Source: Rossellomorea vietnamensis (GTDB lineage: Bacteria > Bacillota > Bacilli > Bacillales > Bacillaceae_B). Taken from it: a stretch of 64,000 nucleotides of DNA. Below, piece after piece: positions 54,174-63,781 of this stretch. The notes below the pieces were generated by a model. That model was given only the letters and a program-made list of their open reading frames with translations, made no database searches and was not told the origin of the DNA. The DNA lies in assembly GCF_008180415.1 (NCBI RefSeq), contig NZ_VTEI01000007.1, forward strand, positions 62,001-126,000, given 5' to 3'. Position numbers and translations under genes: made by a program. Within the stretch, counting starts at the first letter, position 1. Every line of letters starts with the position of its first letter.

Positions 54174-56258
54174 ATGATTTGTCAAAATTGTAACGAAAAC
54201 ACTGCAAAAGTGAATCTGCACTTTAATGTAAATGGACATAAAAAGTCTTTATTTCTCTGTCACGAATGCTACTCTCAAGAGAAAGAATTGATTAACTCGG
54301 GCCACAGCCCTTTCCATAACTTTTTTGGTGAAAATCAAAAGGGATCTCTCAAACCTGCCGTTCCTAAAAAGGGCCAAGAGGAATCTTTCCTTGACAAATA
54401 CGGAAGAAATTTAACTCACCTAGCCAAAGCCGATTTAATCGACCCGGTAATCGGGAGAGATGAAGAATTGGATAGATTGATAGAGGTCTTGAACCGCCGA
54501 AATAAAAACAATCCTGTTTTAATAGGTGAACCCGGTGTCGGAAAAACAGCAATAGCTGAAGGACTGGCCATCATGATTGCCAAAGGCCAGGTTCCGTCAA
54601 AATTGATGAATAAAGAAGTCTTTCTTCTTGATGTTGCATCTCTAGTATCTAACACAGGCATCCGAGGACAATTTGAAGAGCGGATTAAAGGGCTGATTGA
54701 AGAACTTCAGAACCGAAAAAACATTCTTCTATTCATAGATGAAATTCATCTGATCGTTGGCGCAGGGTCCGCTGAAGGAAGCATGGATGCAGGAAATATC
54801 CTCAAGCCTGCTCTGGCGCGTGGAGAACTGCAATTAATTGGTGCTACAACACTTAATGAATATAGACAAATCGAAAAGGATGCAGCTTTAGAACGGCGGT
54901 TCCAGCCCATTCAAGTAAAAGAACCTTCTGAAGAAGCCGCTATCCAGATTCTTAAAGGGCTTCAAAAAAAATATGAAGACTTCCATGAAGTAAAATACAG
55001 CGATGAAGCCATTGAGAGCTGCGTCATCCTCTCAAAACGTTACATCCAGGACCGCTTCCTGCCTGATAAAGCCATAGACCTGCTGGATGAAGCCGGCTCT
55101 CACGAAAACCTCCGTCAAGGCAAAAAGGATAAAGATGAGGTTCGCAGCAGGCTTTCTCAAATAGCAGCCGATAAAGAAAATGCTCTTTCAAAAGAGAACT
55201 ATGAGCTTGCAGCCAAGCTAAGAGATGAAGAAATGGAGTTGGAGAAAGCTTTAGAGGCACAGGACAACCAAGATTATTCTGTAGTCAACGCTGAGTTGAT
55301 TCAGAAATTGATCGAAAAGAAAACAGGGATTCCCGTAGGCAAGCTTCAAGAAGATGAACAGCAGAAGATGAAAGAATTACAAATGCTCCTCAACAACCAG
55401 GTCATAGGCCAAGAGGAAGCTGTAAAAACAGTTGCGAAAGCCATCAGGAGAAGCAGAGCCGGCCTTAAAAACAAAAACCGACCAATTGGTTCTTTCTTGT
55501 TCATCGGCCCTACAGGGGTTGGTAAAACGGAATTATCCAAAACGCTCGCCAAGGAATTGTTTGGAACTTCCGACAGTATGATCAGACTTGATATGAGTGA
55601 ATATATGGAGAAACATAGTATATCTAAACTGATTGGTTCACCCCCCGGCTATGTAGGGCATGAAGAAGCCGGACAGCTTTCAGAAAAGGTGCGCAGAAAT
55701 CCATACAGCATTATTCTCCTCGATGAAATTGAAAAAGCACACCCTGATGTCCAGCACATGTTCCTGCAGATCCTTGAAGATGGACGCTTAACAGACAGCC
55801 AAGGCAGAACTGTCAGTTTCAAAGATACTGTCATCATCATGACAAGCAATGCCGGTGTCGGATTCAAAGAGAAGCATGTAGGATTCACGAGCCACACCAT
55901 GAAGGAAACTTCGATTCTAGATAATCTTAAAGATTATTTCAAACCAGAGTTCCTGAATCGCTTTGACAATATCGTGGAGTTCAATTCCTTGGATACCTCG
56001 GCTTTAAAGAAAATTGTCGATATCCTTCTGAATGAGCTTTACTCGGTTCTTGCTGAACAAAGCATTACTCTGACGGTAACTGACGAAGTCAAAGAAAAGC
56101 TGGTGGAAGATGGTTATCACCCGGACTTCGGGGCCCGTCCATTACGAAGGATCATCCAGGAAAAGCTCGAAGATACAATTGCAGACTTTATATTGGATCA
56201 TCCAGATAAAAAACAAATGACCGCAGTCCTGGAACAAGATGAAATCATCGTAAGGTAA
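54174..56258 (+). CDS. clpE: ATP-dependent Clp protease ATP-binding subunit ClpE
   Basis: Hsp100 unfoldase that feeds substrates to ClpP and disaggregates proteins under stress. The 694 residues contain an N-terminal zinc finger (Cys 3, 6, 29, 32), AAA domain 1 (Walker A GEPGVGKT near 117), a UVR/coiled middle region (~330-370) and AAA domain 2 (Walker A GPTGVGKT near 448; Walker [11 protein letters not shown]). The lack of a ClpC-type N-domain and the zinc finger define ClpE. ATG follows AGGAGG. CtsR sites upstream confirm its regulon. Confidence 0.98.
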   Translation: MICQNCNENTAKVNLHFNVNGHKKSLFLCHECYSQEKELINSGHSPFHNFFGENQKGSLKPAVPKKGQEESFLDKYGRNLTHLAKADLIDPVIGRDEELDRLIEVLNRRNKNNPVLIGEPGVGKTAIAEGLAIMIAKGQVPSKLMNKEVFLLDVASLVSNTGIRGQFEERIKGLIEELQNRKNILLFIDEIHLIVGAGSAEGSMDAGNILKPALARGELQLIGATTLNEYRQIEKDAALERRFQPIQVKEPSEEAAIQILKGLQKKYEDFHEVKYSDEAIESCVILSKRYIQDRFLPDKAIDLLDEAGSHENLRQGKKDKDEVRSRLSQIAADKENALSKENYELAAKLRDEEMELEKALEAQDNQDYSVVNAELIQKLIEKKTGIPVGKLQEDEQQKMKELQMLLNNQVIGQEEAVKTVAKAIRRSRAGLKNKNRPIGSFLFIGPTGVGKTELSKTLAKELFGTSDSMIRLDMSEYMEKHSISKLIGSPPGYVGHEEAGQLSEKVRRNPYSIILLDEIEKAHPDVQHMFLQILEDGRLTDSQGRTVSFKDTVIIMTSNAGVGFKEKHVGFTSHTMKETSILDNLKDYFKPEFLNRFDNIVEFNSLDTSALKKIVDILLNELYSVLAEQSITLTVTDEVKEKLVEDGYHPDFGARPLRRIIQEKLEDTIADFILDHPDKKQMTAVLEQDEIIVR

Positions 56259-56263
56259 TCTCA

Positions 56264-56352
56264 AAAGCGAAAGCGCCCTGGTCAGTCCCGACAGGCAAAG
56301 CCGACGAGGCTCAACGCCCGCCCCGCGGAGTCGTGCGCCTGGAGTGGAAATC
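56264..56352 (+). repeat. SR-like repeat with divergent distal half
   Basis: AAAAGCGAAAGCGCCCTGGT and CAGTCCCGACAGGCAAA match the SR left arm, but the rest (GACGAGGCTCAACGCCCGCC, GTGCGCCTGGAG) belongs to another family, also seen near 58.9 kb. A single right-arm DR end (GCGAAAACAGCC) follows at 56367-56392. Confidence 0.65.
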
Positions 56353-56397
56353 CATTACTTTTAAAATGGCAACAACCTATGCGAAAACAGCCTTAAC

Positions 56398-56439
56398 AAA
56401 AGAGGAACCTCCCAATTCAATGGGAGGTTCCTCTTTTAT
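56398..56439. terminator. Bidirectional terminator between clpE and ykvE
   Basis: AAAAGAGGAACCTCCCA pairs with TGGGAGGTTCCTCTTTT around ATTCAA. Confidence 0.92.
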
Positions 56440-56465
56440 ATTTACCGTTGATCATACAGACTCTT

Positions 56466-56915
56466 TTAATAAGACAAATCTTTAATAGATAGTCCTACTC
56501 GTTTCAACAGCTCGATCGCCGTATCTTTTTCCTCATTGTCGAGAACGGACATGAGCTTATGAATCTGCTGTTCATGGCGCGGGAATAATTCAGCTATGAA
56601 ATCTTTCCCCTCTTCTGTAATCTGGGCATAGGTTACCCGGCGGTCATTGGGGCAAGCCACACGCCTGATTAACCCTTTCTTCTCAAGCTTATCCACTACA
56701 TACGTGATGCTCCCGCTTGCCAGGAGGATTTTCCCTCCAATTTGCTGAAGAGGCTGGTCCCCTTTATGGTAAAGCAATTCCAGCACGGCGAATTCTGTCA
56801 TGTTCAATCCATTGTTTTGAATAAAAACTTGTACATCTTCGTTGATTGCCTTATAAGCGCGGGACAATACAATGAAGAGCTTCAATGATTGTTCAATATC
56901 TTTTCTGTCTTCCAT
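56466..56915 (-). CDS. ykvE: MarR-family transcriptional regulator (YkvE-like)
   Basis: A 149-residue winged-helix repressor; conserved features are the DNA-contact helix GKILLASGSITYVVDKLEK and the wing with PNDRRVTYAQIT. B. subtilis YkvE (MhqR) controls quinone-detoxification genes; whether this is the same regulator is inferred from size and location. ATG at 56915 fits AAAGGAA. It lies 30 bases downstream of the nucleotidase gene, probably its operon partner. Confidence 0.85.
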   Translation of the reverse strand: MEDRKDIEQSLKLFIVLSRAYKAINEDVQVFIQNNGLNMTEFAVLELLYHKGDQPLQQIGGKILLASGSITYVVDKLEKKGLIRRVACPNDRRVTYAQITEEGKDFIAELFPRHEQQIHKLMSVLDNEEKDTAIELLKRVGLSIKDLSY

Positions 56916-56945
56916 AGCTATCATTTCCTTTTATTATAGTTGTAC

Positions 56946-58520
56946 CTATTTTACTACTTTCCAGTTATGGTTTACAGCCGCTTTAACTGTTTTATGTTTT
57001 AGAAAATAGTTTGCAAGCATTTCTGCCATATCGATCTGGCTGGACTTGGTGATTGGACGGTTTTTAAACATAGGATACTCTCCTCCGCCGCCAGCGCGGT
57101 AATTATTCATAACCACTTCATATTTCTCATTCATCTCAACGGGCTTGCCATTATACTGCAGGCCTTCTATCCGTTTTCCAATTTCATTGCTGATATTGAT
57201 TGTATATTCAATACCTTCCCACATATCATAGTTATAATGCTGTGGCTTTGGCACTGAAAATGCAGGATTCACAATGACTTCTCCATTAGCGCCAACCAGA
57301 AAATATGAAGCGGAACGCTCCAAAGCATCCTTCATATCTTTCCCGCTGATTTCAATAGCCGTCAAGGTATTGGGGTATACATAGTTTGATACAATATCCC
57401 TCATGGTGACAGTACTCGGAAGCCCTCTTGCCGAGTTATTAAACAACGCTGTATTGGAAATCTGCACACCTAGAGCATCCATTTGGACGTTATTGATGAA
57501 TTCGACAAGCGGATGTTCAACCATTCTTGCCTGAAGAGGATCTTTGATCGTCATATCTCCTTCTATGAAGCCAATGGGCTGATCGAGCCATTCCTGGGTG
57601 CTGATTTCATACTTATTCACAAGCTGAAGTACTTCTTCGTCCTCTTCTTCAGAACCTGCTGGAAGAAGCTCTGATTTTTTTTCAACAATATGCCATCTGC
57701 CTTCACTCTTTTCAAATATTATATCTGCTTTACCCACATATTCACCATTAAACCCCGGCTGCAGGATTAAAACATTATTAATCGTTCCTGCTAACTGGCG
57801 GTGCTGGTGCCCGGTTAATAGGACATCAATGCCATCTATCTCTGTACACATCCTGTAACCTTGATTCTCACTCGTGTGTGACTCAGTCGGCTTTCCTGAA
57901 TGAGGATCGTTTTCAAAACCTCCATGATAGGAAACAATGAGCACTTCAGGGTTTTCCTTCTCCCTTATATGAGTCACCCAATGCTTTGCTGTCTCAAATG
58001 CGTCAGCAAAATCGAGATTTGGAATATGCTCTGGATTTTCCCAATTGGGTATATAGTGGGTGGTTACGCCGAGTACTGCTGCTTTAAGTCCGCTGCCGAA
58101 TTCCTTTAGAATATAGGGCGTCCCAAAGTACGGCCTTCCGGTTGACTTATCGAGGATGTTTGCAGAAAGCCACGGAAAGGAAGATTGTTCTGCAGCTCCT
58201 TGCATGATTGGAAGTCCGTAATTGAATTCATGATTCCCGATTACTGCTGCATCATATTGAAGATGGTTAAGTACTTCTATCATAGGGTTCGGTTCAGAAC
58301 CCCTATATTTAACATAATGATAGGTAAGCGGAGTCCCTTGGATGATATCACCATTATCTATAGTTAAAACGTGATCATTTTTACTTCCATATTTTTTAAT
58401 AATTGCTGCTGCCTTGCCCAAGCCCAGAGGCTGAATTTCATTCGTACCATAATTAACAGGAAAAATATTCCCATGAATATCACTTGTTTCTAATATCGTT
58501 AAGGTTATTTGTGACATCAT
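56946..58520 (-). CDS. Bifunctional metallophosphatase/5'-nucleotidase family enzyme
   Basis: A 524-residue protein with the calcineurin-like metallophosphatase domain (TSDIHGN at 13-19, DNGDIIQG near 56, GNHEFNYG near 96, GHQHRQ near 222) and a C-terminal 5'-nucleotidase domain with substrate-stacking FxN/NYRAGGGGEYPMF near 480. It lacks a signal peptide, so it is cytoplasmic, unlike secreted relatives. Two ATG codons are adjacent after GGAGGTAA; the second (58517) has better spacing. Substrates are probably nucleoside monophosphates or cyclic nucleotides. Confidence 0.92.
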   Translation of the reverse strand: MMSQITLTILETSDIHGNIFPVNYGTNEIQPLGLGKAAAIIKKYGSKNDHVLTIDNGDIIQGTPLTYHYVKYRGSEPNPMIEVLNHLQYDAAVIGNHEFNYGLPIMQGAAEQSSFPWLSANILDKSTGRPYFGTPYILKEFGSGLKAAVLGVTTHYIPNWENPEHIPNLDFADAFETAKHWVTHIREKENPEVLIVSYHGGFENDPHSGKPTESHTSENQGYRMCTEIDGIDVLLTGHQHRQLAGTINNVLILQPGFNGEYVGKADIIFEKSEGRWHIVEKKSELLPAGSEEEDEEVLQLVNKYEISTQEWLDQPIGFIEGDMTIKDPLQARMVEHPLVEFINNVQMDALGVQISNTALFNNSARGLPSTVTMRDIVSNYVYPNTLTAIEISGKDMKDALERSASYFLVGANGEVIVNPAFSVPKPQHYNYDMWEGIEYTINISNEIGKRIEGLQYNGKPVEMNEKYEVVMNNYRAGGGGEYPMFKNRPITKSSQIDMAEMLANYFLKHKTVKAAVNHNWKVVK

Positions 58521-58598
58521 TTACCTCCAGCATTCTCTCATAATTCTATTGTATCAAATTTCTCCCCCATTGTACTATATACCTAATTGTACCTAAAA

Positions 58599-58672
58599 GG
58601 CTGTTTTTACATATATTACTGTTTTTGGATAGCACGGCTTATTAAGAGTTTACTCTCTAGCGAAAAGAGACA
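58599..58672 (+). repeat. DR element, left half only (copy p)
   Basis: GGCTGTTTTTACATATATTAC and TTAAGAGTTTACTCTC resemble the left arm and centre of DR; the right arm is absent. The next 180 bases (to 58858) show nothing recognisable. Confidence 0.5.
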
Positions 58673-58866
58673 TCTAAGAACTGCAAGCTGAAAATACAGT
58701 CCTTTATTATTAGGCTCTGTTAGTTAATATTATTGTCAAAAGATATTTTGGGTTCAATTATTGATTGATCAACTTGCTGCTCTTTTTAATTTTTGCGTCA
58801 AAATTGTTAACAAAAATTGGTAGGTCCAGTGTGCAATGGATTCTCATTTCCTCTGCATAGGTTTAC

Positions 58867-58960
58867 TGAAGCGGAAGGTGTACGATCTCCTTCGGGACTA
58901 GCGGTCGTCAAGTTCTAGCACCAAGCCCGGCAGAGTCGCACACCTGGAGCGGAAGTCAAC
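58867..58960 (+). repeat. GC-rich dispersed repeat
   Basis: GAAGCGGAAGGTGTACGATC ... GCACACCTGGAGCGGAA has paired ends (GGTGTACGA against TCGCACACC) and resembles the distal half of the repeat at 56.3 kb. Non-coding and more GC-rich than its surroundings. Confidence 0.55.
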
Positions 58961-59030
58961 TTACCCTTTAAAAACAACATTTTTTTGACAGAGGCTATTA
59001 AAAATACCAGGTTCAATAACACCAATATAA

Positions 59031-59068
59031 AAAAGGCCGCCCAAGGTATACCCTTTTGGACAGCCTTT
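59031..59068 (-). terminator. Terminator after the PhnE-like remnant
   Basis: AAGGC(TGT)CCAA pairs with TTGG(GCG)GCCTT around AAGGGTATACC; followed by TTTTTT in the minus direction. Confidence 0.65.
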
Positions 59069-59072
59069 GTCA

Positions 59073-59174
59073 TTAAACGATTCGTCTCCTGATAGCTGAC
59101 GAAATAAAGTCGATGATGGTAACTACAATGAAGATGACAAGTAGAATCAGACCCATTTGTTCCCAGTTGTTCAT
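59073..59174 (-). pseudogene. C-terminal fragment resembling a PhnE-type phosphonate ABC permease
   Basis: A 33-codon frame encodes MNNWEQMGLILLVIFIVVTI then DFISSAIRRRIV, one membrane helix with an Arg-rich end. This is how PhnE permeases typically terminate. No ribosome binding site precedes its ATG and the frame is closed upstream, so it is more likely a decayed gene end, still followed by a terminator, than a small toxin or holin-like peptide. The identification is from memory and needs a search. Confidence 0.4.
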
Positions 59175-59310
59175 CTGGGCACACTGTAGTCAGGATCATT
59201 GGGGAAAAATGGTATAAATAGGTTGAAGCAATGCGAGAAAGTATCCATTTTTCAATGGGCTAGCGGTAGCAGCTTGAAAGGAGGAACAAGAATAAATTAT
59301 TCTTGAACGC

Positions 59311-59339
59311 AAAAAGTCCCTCGCCTTTGCGGGAACTTT
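59311..59339 (-). terminator. Terminator after the Spo0E-like gene
   Basis: AAAGTTCCC pairs with GGGACTTTTT around GCAAAGGCGA, T-run at the end. Confidence 0.85.
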
Positions 59340-59538
59340 AAACTTGATGCTGTTGGACGCTTTTACTAAAATTTAATTCCTGATACATAGTGATCAGCTT
59401 GTCCAGCTCCTGGCTGATCCTAACTGTTCTATAATCGTTCAATCCATAACGGGCTCCTATTTTAAGCATTGTTTTTTGTTTCTTTGCGATTTTATACAAG
59501 ATTACTTTTTCGCAGGCTTTCTCATGTGGGAAAATCAT
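59338..59538 (-). CDS. Spo0E-like aspartyl-phosphate phosphatase
   Basis: A 66-residue helical-hairpin protein. The motif SQELDKLI near residues 43-50 is the hallmark of the Spo0E family, whose members dephosphorylate Spo0A~P and delay sporulation. ATG at 59538 follows AGGTGAGAACTCA; the frame upstream has no signal. It lies 2 kb from a KinE-like kinase that feeds the same phosphorelay, as in B. subtilis where spo0E and kinE are neighbours. Confidence 0.85.
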   Translation of the reverse strand: MIFPHEKACEKVILYKIAKKQKTMLKIGARYGLNDYRTVRISQELDKLITMYQELNFSKSVQQHQV

Positions 59539-59710
59539 TGAGTTCTCACCTTTCTTCTCTATGTATTTCACTAATTGAATTCTCATTCATAAATAATAAT
59601 ACTTTTGAAGTATCCCAACTTCAGATATAAAAGTAAATAGAATCGCTAAAACAAGACAAAAATCTCCAGTCTTTTTTGTCAAAGGGGCTCCATTATGACA
59701 ATAAACAACA

Positions 59711-59740
59711 AAATCCTCAATCTTATCAAGATTGAGGATT
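59711..59740 (-). terminator. Terminator after the ArsR/DUF2087 gene
   Basis: AATCCTCAATCTT pairs perfectly with AAGATTGAGGATT around ATC, followed by TTGTTGTTT in the minus direction. Confidence 0.92.
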
Positions 59741-59747
59741 CTAACAG

Positions 59748-60335
59748 TCATTCAATAGTCGCCCACATCTCCTTGGGATTCACTTCATAGATACCATTCT
59801 CTCTATACATATAATGATTTATAATAAATTCCCTTCTAATAGTCGCATAATCTTCGTGGAATTTTTTGATGTACTCATTAATCTCCTTTTCTTCATACTT
59901 TACACCAGGCTTTAACCCTTCCATCAGATGCTCAAAAACAAATAATTTCTTTTTCCTCTGAGCAGGAATTCCCTTTAATGTTCCATCATTAGTAAAAAAG
60001 TTATTTAAGACCTTTTGTTTTTCTTTTTGCCGCTTCTCCATTTCTTCTTCATCCCCCTTGCTTTCTTGTGCCATATTCATAAGCACATTTCCATGATGCT
60101 TGATGACCTTTTTATTCAAGTGATAATACAGTGAATTTTTGTCCCTGAGAGAATATACGAGGTTGATTTCTCTCAATTTTGTTAAATGATGTGAAATTGT
60201 TGGCGCAGTAAGCCCCAGTTTGCCGGCAATCGCCAAACCATGAAGAGGCCCTTCTTTAAGAAGCGTGATGATTTTAAGCCTTGTTGGATCTCCCATTGTT
60301 TTATAAAAAGAAACTTGTTTATCAAGCTGCAACAT
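59748..60335 (-). CDS. ArsR-family regulator with DUF2087 domain
   Basis: A 195-residue two-domain protein: an ArsR-type winged helix (8-85, recognition helix LTAPTISHHLTKL), a charged linker and a DUF2087 domain (~115-190) with KEINEYIKKFHEDYATIRR and NHYMYRENGIYEVNP. The function of DUF2087 is unknown. No metal-binding Cys motif is present, so metal sensing is unlikely. Three evenly spaced ATCTAAT repeats lie just upstream of its start. Monocistronic with a perfect terminator. Confidence 0.88.
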   Translation of the reverse strand: MLQLDKQVSFYKTMGDPTRLKIITLLKEGPLHGLAIAGKLGLTAPTISHHLTKLREINLVYSLRDKNSLYYHLNKKVIKHHGNVLMNMAQESKGDEEEMEKRQKEKQKVLNNFFTNDGTLKGIPAQRKKKLFVFEHLMEGLKPGVKYEEKEINEYIKKFHEDYATIRREFIINHYMYRENGIYEVNPKEMWATIE

Positions 60336-60344
60336 AATCCCCCT

Positions 60345-60383
60345 ATCTAATTCGATATATATCTAATTTAATATTCATCTAAT
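60345..60383. promoter_or_regulatory. Three ATCTAAT direct repeats upstream of the ArsR-type gene
   Basis: ATCTAAT at 60345, 60361 and 60377, each exactly 16 bases apart, begin 10 bases before the start codon. They are a likely autoregulatory operator. GATATATATC between the first two is a palindrome. Confidence 0.6.
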
Positions 60384-60656
60384 CAGTTGAAATTGTCAAG
60401 GATTTTTTCCATTTTTATATTTAAACAATTACACTCACAGAGTTTTCATCCAGGAACACCTATATCTCTCCCGCTAATACAGTCTTGTTTTCGTATTGGC
60501 TGGTGCGGCTGGATGCACACTGTATAAAGGACTTTTTTAGGAAAGCGGGACATGTAATAGTATGCAAGACGGAGCTTTTAGATCGTTGTGAAGAAATAAA
60601 AAAAGCCTCAAGAAGAGACTTAATCATTTACCAACTTAGTATCAAATTTTCATTAA

Positions 60657-60844
60657 AGCTCTTTTCGTAAACTTTGTTGCTATTTGATACAATTCCGAAA
60701 AAATAATGCTATTACGAAGATGAAATCTGGTAACACCCCTAAAAAAGAGCTGTTCTTCCCAACTGGAGTCAAAACTCTTAGTATACGGGGAATAATCCGG
60801 CTCCTGGGATTTTTCCGAAAGTAACAATATATACGAAAACAGCC
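60657..60844 (-). repeat. DR dispersed element, copy q
   Basis: Full reverse copy (CTCTTTTCGTAAACTTTGTT to CGAAAACAGCC) downstream of ogt. Another ~20 bases on, TTGGACTTTTTCAGTGGCAT at 60876-60895 matches one end of the TIR element family, a probable remnant. The rest of 60384-60656 shows nothing recognisable. Confidence 0.9.
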
Positions 60845-60899
60845 TTTTAATAATACCTGCCCTTTAGATTTTCATTGGACTTTTTCAGTGGCATATCAT

Positions 60900-61370
60900 T
60901 TATAATATAATCTTTTCAACCTGCAGCAATACTTCTTTTTTGTCCACCTGTTTCCCCGCATAGCCAGTCAGTGTCCGATTCTTTCCAATCACCCTGTGGC
61001 ACGGGATAATGATCGGCAGTTTATTAGCCTTGTTGGCCTGTCCTATAGCCCTTACAGCTTTGGGATTATCAATTTTATCTGCAATATCTTTATAGGTGCA
61101 GGTACTTCCGAATGGAATTTCGCATAAAGCTGTCCATACTGCTTCTTGAAAAGGCGTACCGTTTAACTTTACCGGCAGATCAAATGTCTCTCTGCCCCCG
61201 GCGAAATACTGTCTCAACTGCTCTGCTGTCTCTTGGAGAATCTTATTCTGGCTTTCAGATTCCCTATCAGTAACAAATTCTACTTTTACAAGAAAATCAT
61301 CTTCTGATGTAATTCTTACATTACCTACAGGACTTGAAACCACCATACTTTCCGTCTTCAAAAACCTCAT
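60900..61370 (-). CDS. ogt: Methylated-DNA-[protein]-cysteine S-methyltransferase
   Basis: Suicide repair enzyme that removes alkyl groups from O6-alkylguanine. The 156 residues have the active-site IPCHRVIG with the acceptor Cys near 128, the helix-turn-helix with AVRAIGQANKANKLP and the Asn hinge. Its ATG overlaps the stop of the kinase gene by four bases; a TTG at 61361 has better spacing to AAAGGA. The kinE-ogt order matches B. subtilis. Confidence 0.94.
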   Translation of the reverse strand: MRFLKTESMVVSSPVGNVRITSEDDFLVKVEFVTDRESESQNKILQETAEQLRQYFAGGRETFDLPVKLNGTPFQEAVWTALCEIPFGSTCTYKDIADKIDNPKAVRAIGQANKANKLPIIIPCHRVIGKNRTLTGYAGKQVDKKEVLLQVEKIIL

Positions 61371-63532
61371 CCTTTCTTGATGGGAAAATCAATGTGAAAG
61401 GTCGTTCCTTTTCCCAGTTCACTTTCCACTTCAACTGTACCCTCATGCTCTTCCACAATCTTAAAGGTCACCATCAATCCGAGACCCGTTCCCCTCTCTT
61501 TAGTGGTATAAAACGGTTCTCCAAGTTTCTTGATTTTTTCTTTGGGTATACCAATTCCTTCATCAGAAATGGAAATTCTCACTTTATTTTCTTCTATTTC
61601 TGAAATAGCAATGGAAATGGTCCCTCCTTTCGGCATCACCTCAATCGCATTCTTCACGATATTGATAAATACCTGCTTTAACTGGTTGGGTTCTGCAAAA
61701 ATGCTTGGAATCTCAGTATTATACCGTTCCTTGAATTGAACATTATGCATAACTGCCTGTGCATTCAGAAGTTCCAAAGTGTCCCTCATGATCTTCGCAA
61801 GGTCTGTTTCCTGATACTGCACAGCCTGAGGCTTGGCCAGAATTAAAAATTCCGTAATGATGCTATCGATTCTTTGAAGTTCTGATTTTATAACATGAAA
61901 ATACATTTCATGGTCTTTTCCCATACTGCTTTCGAGAAGCTGAATAAACCCTTTTAATGCCGTCATCGGATTTCTGATTTCGTGAGCGATCCCGGCGGCA
62001 AGTTCTCCAACAACAGACAGAGTGTCCGATTTTCTCAGCTGGTCTTGAAGTTCCACTTTTTCTGTTATATCTCTTATAACGGTAAGATTCAAGTTGGAAA
62101 GCAAATTATATTTGGAAGAAAGCTCTAAATGTTGAAGTCGTTCCTCATCTATCTTAATCAATTTGATATAATTGGCATGGCCTTCTTCCTTCAACTTTAA
62201 CTGATAGTCAAGATATTCTTCGTCTTCATTCTCTTTTATCATAAAAATATCTTTTATATCACTGCCGATCAATCTGTCTTTCCCTATAGAAAGAATTTCC
62301 AAGGCTACCGGGTTTGCATCGACCACTTGGCCCGAATGGTTGGTAAGCACCATTCCATCCAGAGTGCCTTCGAAAATTTTCCTGAACCGTTCTTCACTTT
62401 CTCTTAGACTCTTCTCCATTTGATGCCTTTCACTTACATTCCGGAATATGGTCATATTATATCCATCCACCGAGTGAAGTTTTGAGGTGAATTCCAAGTG
62501 CTTCAATTGATTGTTGGGCATCAGAAACAAAATCTCGTCACGGACAGCTCCTTTTGCCTTTAATTTATGGGTGACTGACTCAAACTTATGCATTTCCAGG
62601 GGATAGACGAAATCCTCAATCTTTTTTGTCAAAATTTCAGAAAGTGTACACTCAAAGATCTTTAAAGCGGAACGATTCGCACGGAGCACCCTGCCATCCT
62701 GATCCCAAAGAACGATTGCATCAATTGCTTCTTCAAACAGATCTTTAAACAATTCCTCACTGCGTTTCAGCTGGATTTCCATCTGTCTCTTTTCCGTGAT
62801 ATCCCGCAGGATTGCCATATGAAGCTCGTGATTCACATAAGGAGTCGTTGTAAACTCTACAACAGATACACCTTCTGAATGTGTGATCGGCATCTCTCCC
62901 CGTGCCTGTCTCCCTGAATCTAGAAGTTCTTTTATTTTCACTACTTTAAAGTGAAAGTTTTCAGGAATAAAAGAGGCGACTCTTCTATTCAGTACATCTC
63001 TTTTTTGGAGATTCACCTGCTTGCAGAATGCCTGATTGACTTCTTTTATGTTTCCCTCCTTATCAAATAGGATGATTCCTTCTGCTGCCTGCTGGAAGAT
63101 GTTATTTAACATGTGCAGATTCATGTGATCATTTCTTTGCTTCTCTCGTTCACTGGTTATATCTCTGAGAAAAAAGAAGGCAAAATCACTCTGTTTAATC
63201 TTGGTTATTTTCAACTCGATATGTTTAATGATCCCTTCTTCTGTAGTCATCAAAGTCTCATCTTCTATCTCCCCTCCTTCCCTCACAGCATTTTCATAAT
63301 GTGAAAGGATAGGAGACGGAACGGCTTGAAAAAATCTGATGAACGATTGATGAAGAAGACCGCTTCGGTCCATTTCAAATAAATCCAGTGCTGATGAGTT
63401 AGCTTCTATAATAATCAAATCGCTATCCACGATCAAAATCGGATTGGGAGATGCAGCCAGTATTCCCCTGAAGTCTATTGTATCCAACGGACTTATTTCT
63501 TCATCAGATTTGAATGTTTGTTTGTTGGTCAT
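61367..63532 (-). CDS. kinE: Multi-PAS sporulation-type sensor histidine kinase (KinE-like)
   Basis: A 721-residue soluble kinase with four consecutive PAS domains (about 22-130, 140-250, 262-372, 384-492), a HisKA domain (H-box GELAAGIAHEIRNPMTALKG near 508-527) and an ATPase domain (N box NIVKNAIEVMP, G1 DEGIGIP, G2 GTGLGL). No membrane helix is visible. The H-box is of the KinA/KinE type that phosphorylates Spo0F to start sporulation; no response regulator is adjacent, as expected of an orphan phosphorelay kinase. AGGAGG precedes the ATG. Confidence 0.92.
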   Translation of the reverse strand: MTNKQTFKSDEEISPLDTIDFRGILAASPNPILIVDSDLIIIEANSSALDLFEMDRSGLLHQSFIRFFQAVPSPILSHYENAVREGGEIEDETLMTTEEGIIKHIELKITKIKQSDFAFFFLRDITSEREKQRNDHMNLHMLNNIFQQAAEGIILFDKEGNIKEVNQAFCKQVNLQKRDVLNRRVASFIPENFHFKVVKIKELLDSGRQARGEMPITHSEGVSVVEFTTTPYVNHELHMAILRDITEKRQMEIQLKRSEELFKDLFEEAIDAIVLWDQDGRVLRANRSALKIFECTLSEILTKKIEDFVYPLEMHKFESVTHKLKAKGAVRDEILFLMPNNQLKHLEFTSKLHSVDGYNMTIFRNVSERHQMEKSLRESEERFRKIFEGTLDGMVLTNHSGQVVDANPVALEILSIGKDRLIGSDIKDIFMIKENEDEEYLDYQLKLKEEGHANYIKLIKIDEERLQHLELSSKYNLLSNLNLTVIRDITEKVELQDQLRKSDTLSVVGELAAGIAHEIRNPMTALKGFIQLLESSMGKDHEMYFHVIKSELQRIDSIITEFLILAKPQAVQYQETDLAKIMRDTLELLNAQAVMHNVQFKERYNTEIPSIFAEPNQLKQVFINIVKNAIEVMPKGGTISIAISEIEENKVRISISDEGIGIPKEKIKKLGEPFYTTKERGTGLGLMVTFKIVEEHEGTVEVESELGKGTTFHIDFPIKKG

Positions 63533-63781
63533 TGCTCTTTCCTCCTATTTACCATACATCTTTACCTACAATAATAGTATCTTTCTTCTGTGTCAGTTAG
63601 TTTACAAGGAAATTTCAGAATATATCGATTGCATTATTTATAGTTTAAGAAAGGATTGAAAGGGTATTTTTAAGTTATATTTTTGGTATCGTAATGAAGG
63701 AGTTTTCTCTTACCAGGCTCCCTTGCTTGATAACCAGAGTGGAATAATCAAAAACATCTATTAAATCATCTTTCAAATAAT

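Noticed and set aside
58680..58860. Insertion-sequence end
   Set aside because: AT-rich sequence with short repeats, but no terminal inverted repeats, transposase frame or second copy in the window.
59073..59174. Holin-like or type I toxin peptide
   Set aside because: Considered because of size and hydrophobicity, but no binding site lies upstream and the sequence resembles a PhnE C-terminus more than the known Hol_Tox peptides. It is retained only as a possible gene fragment.
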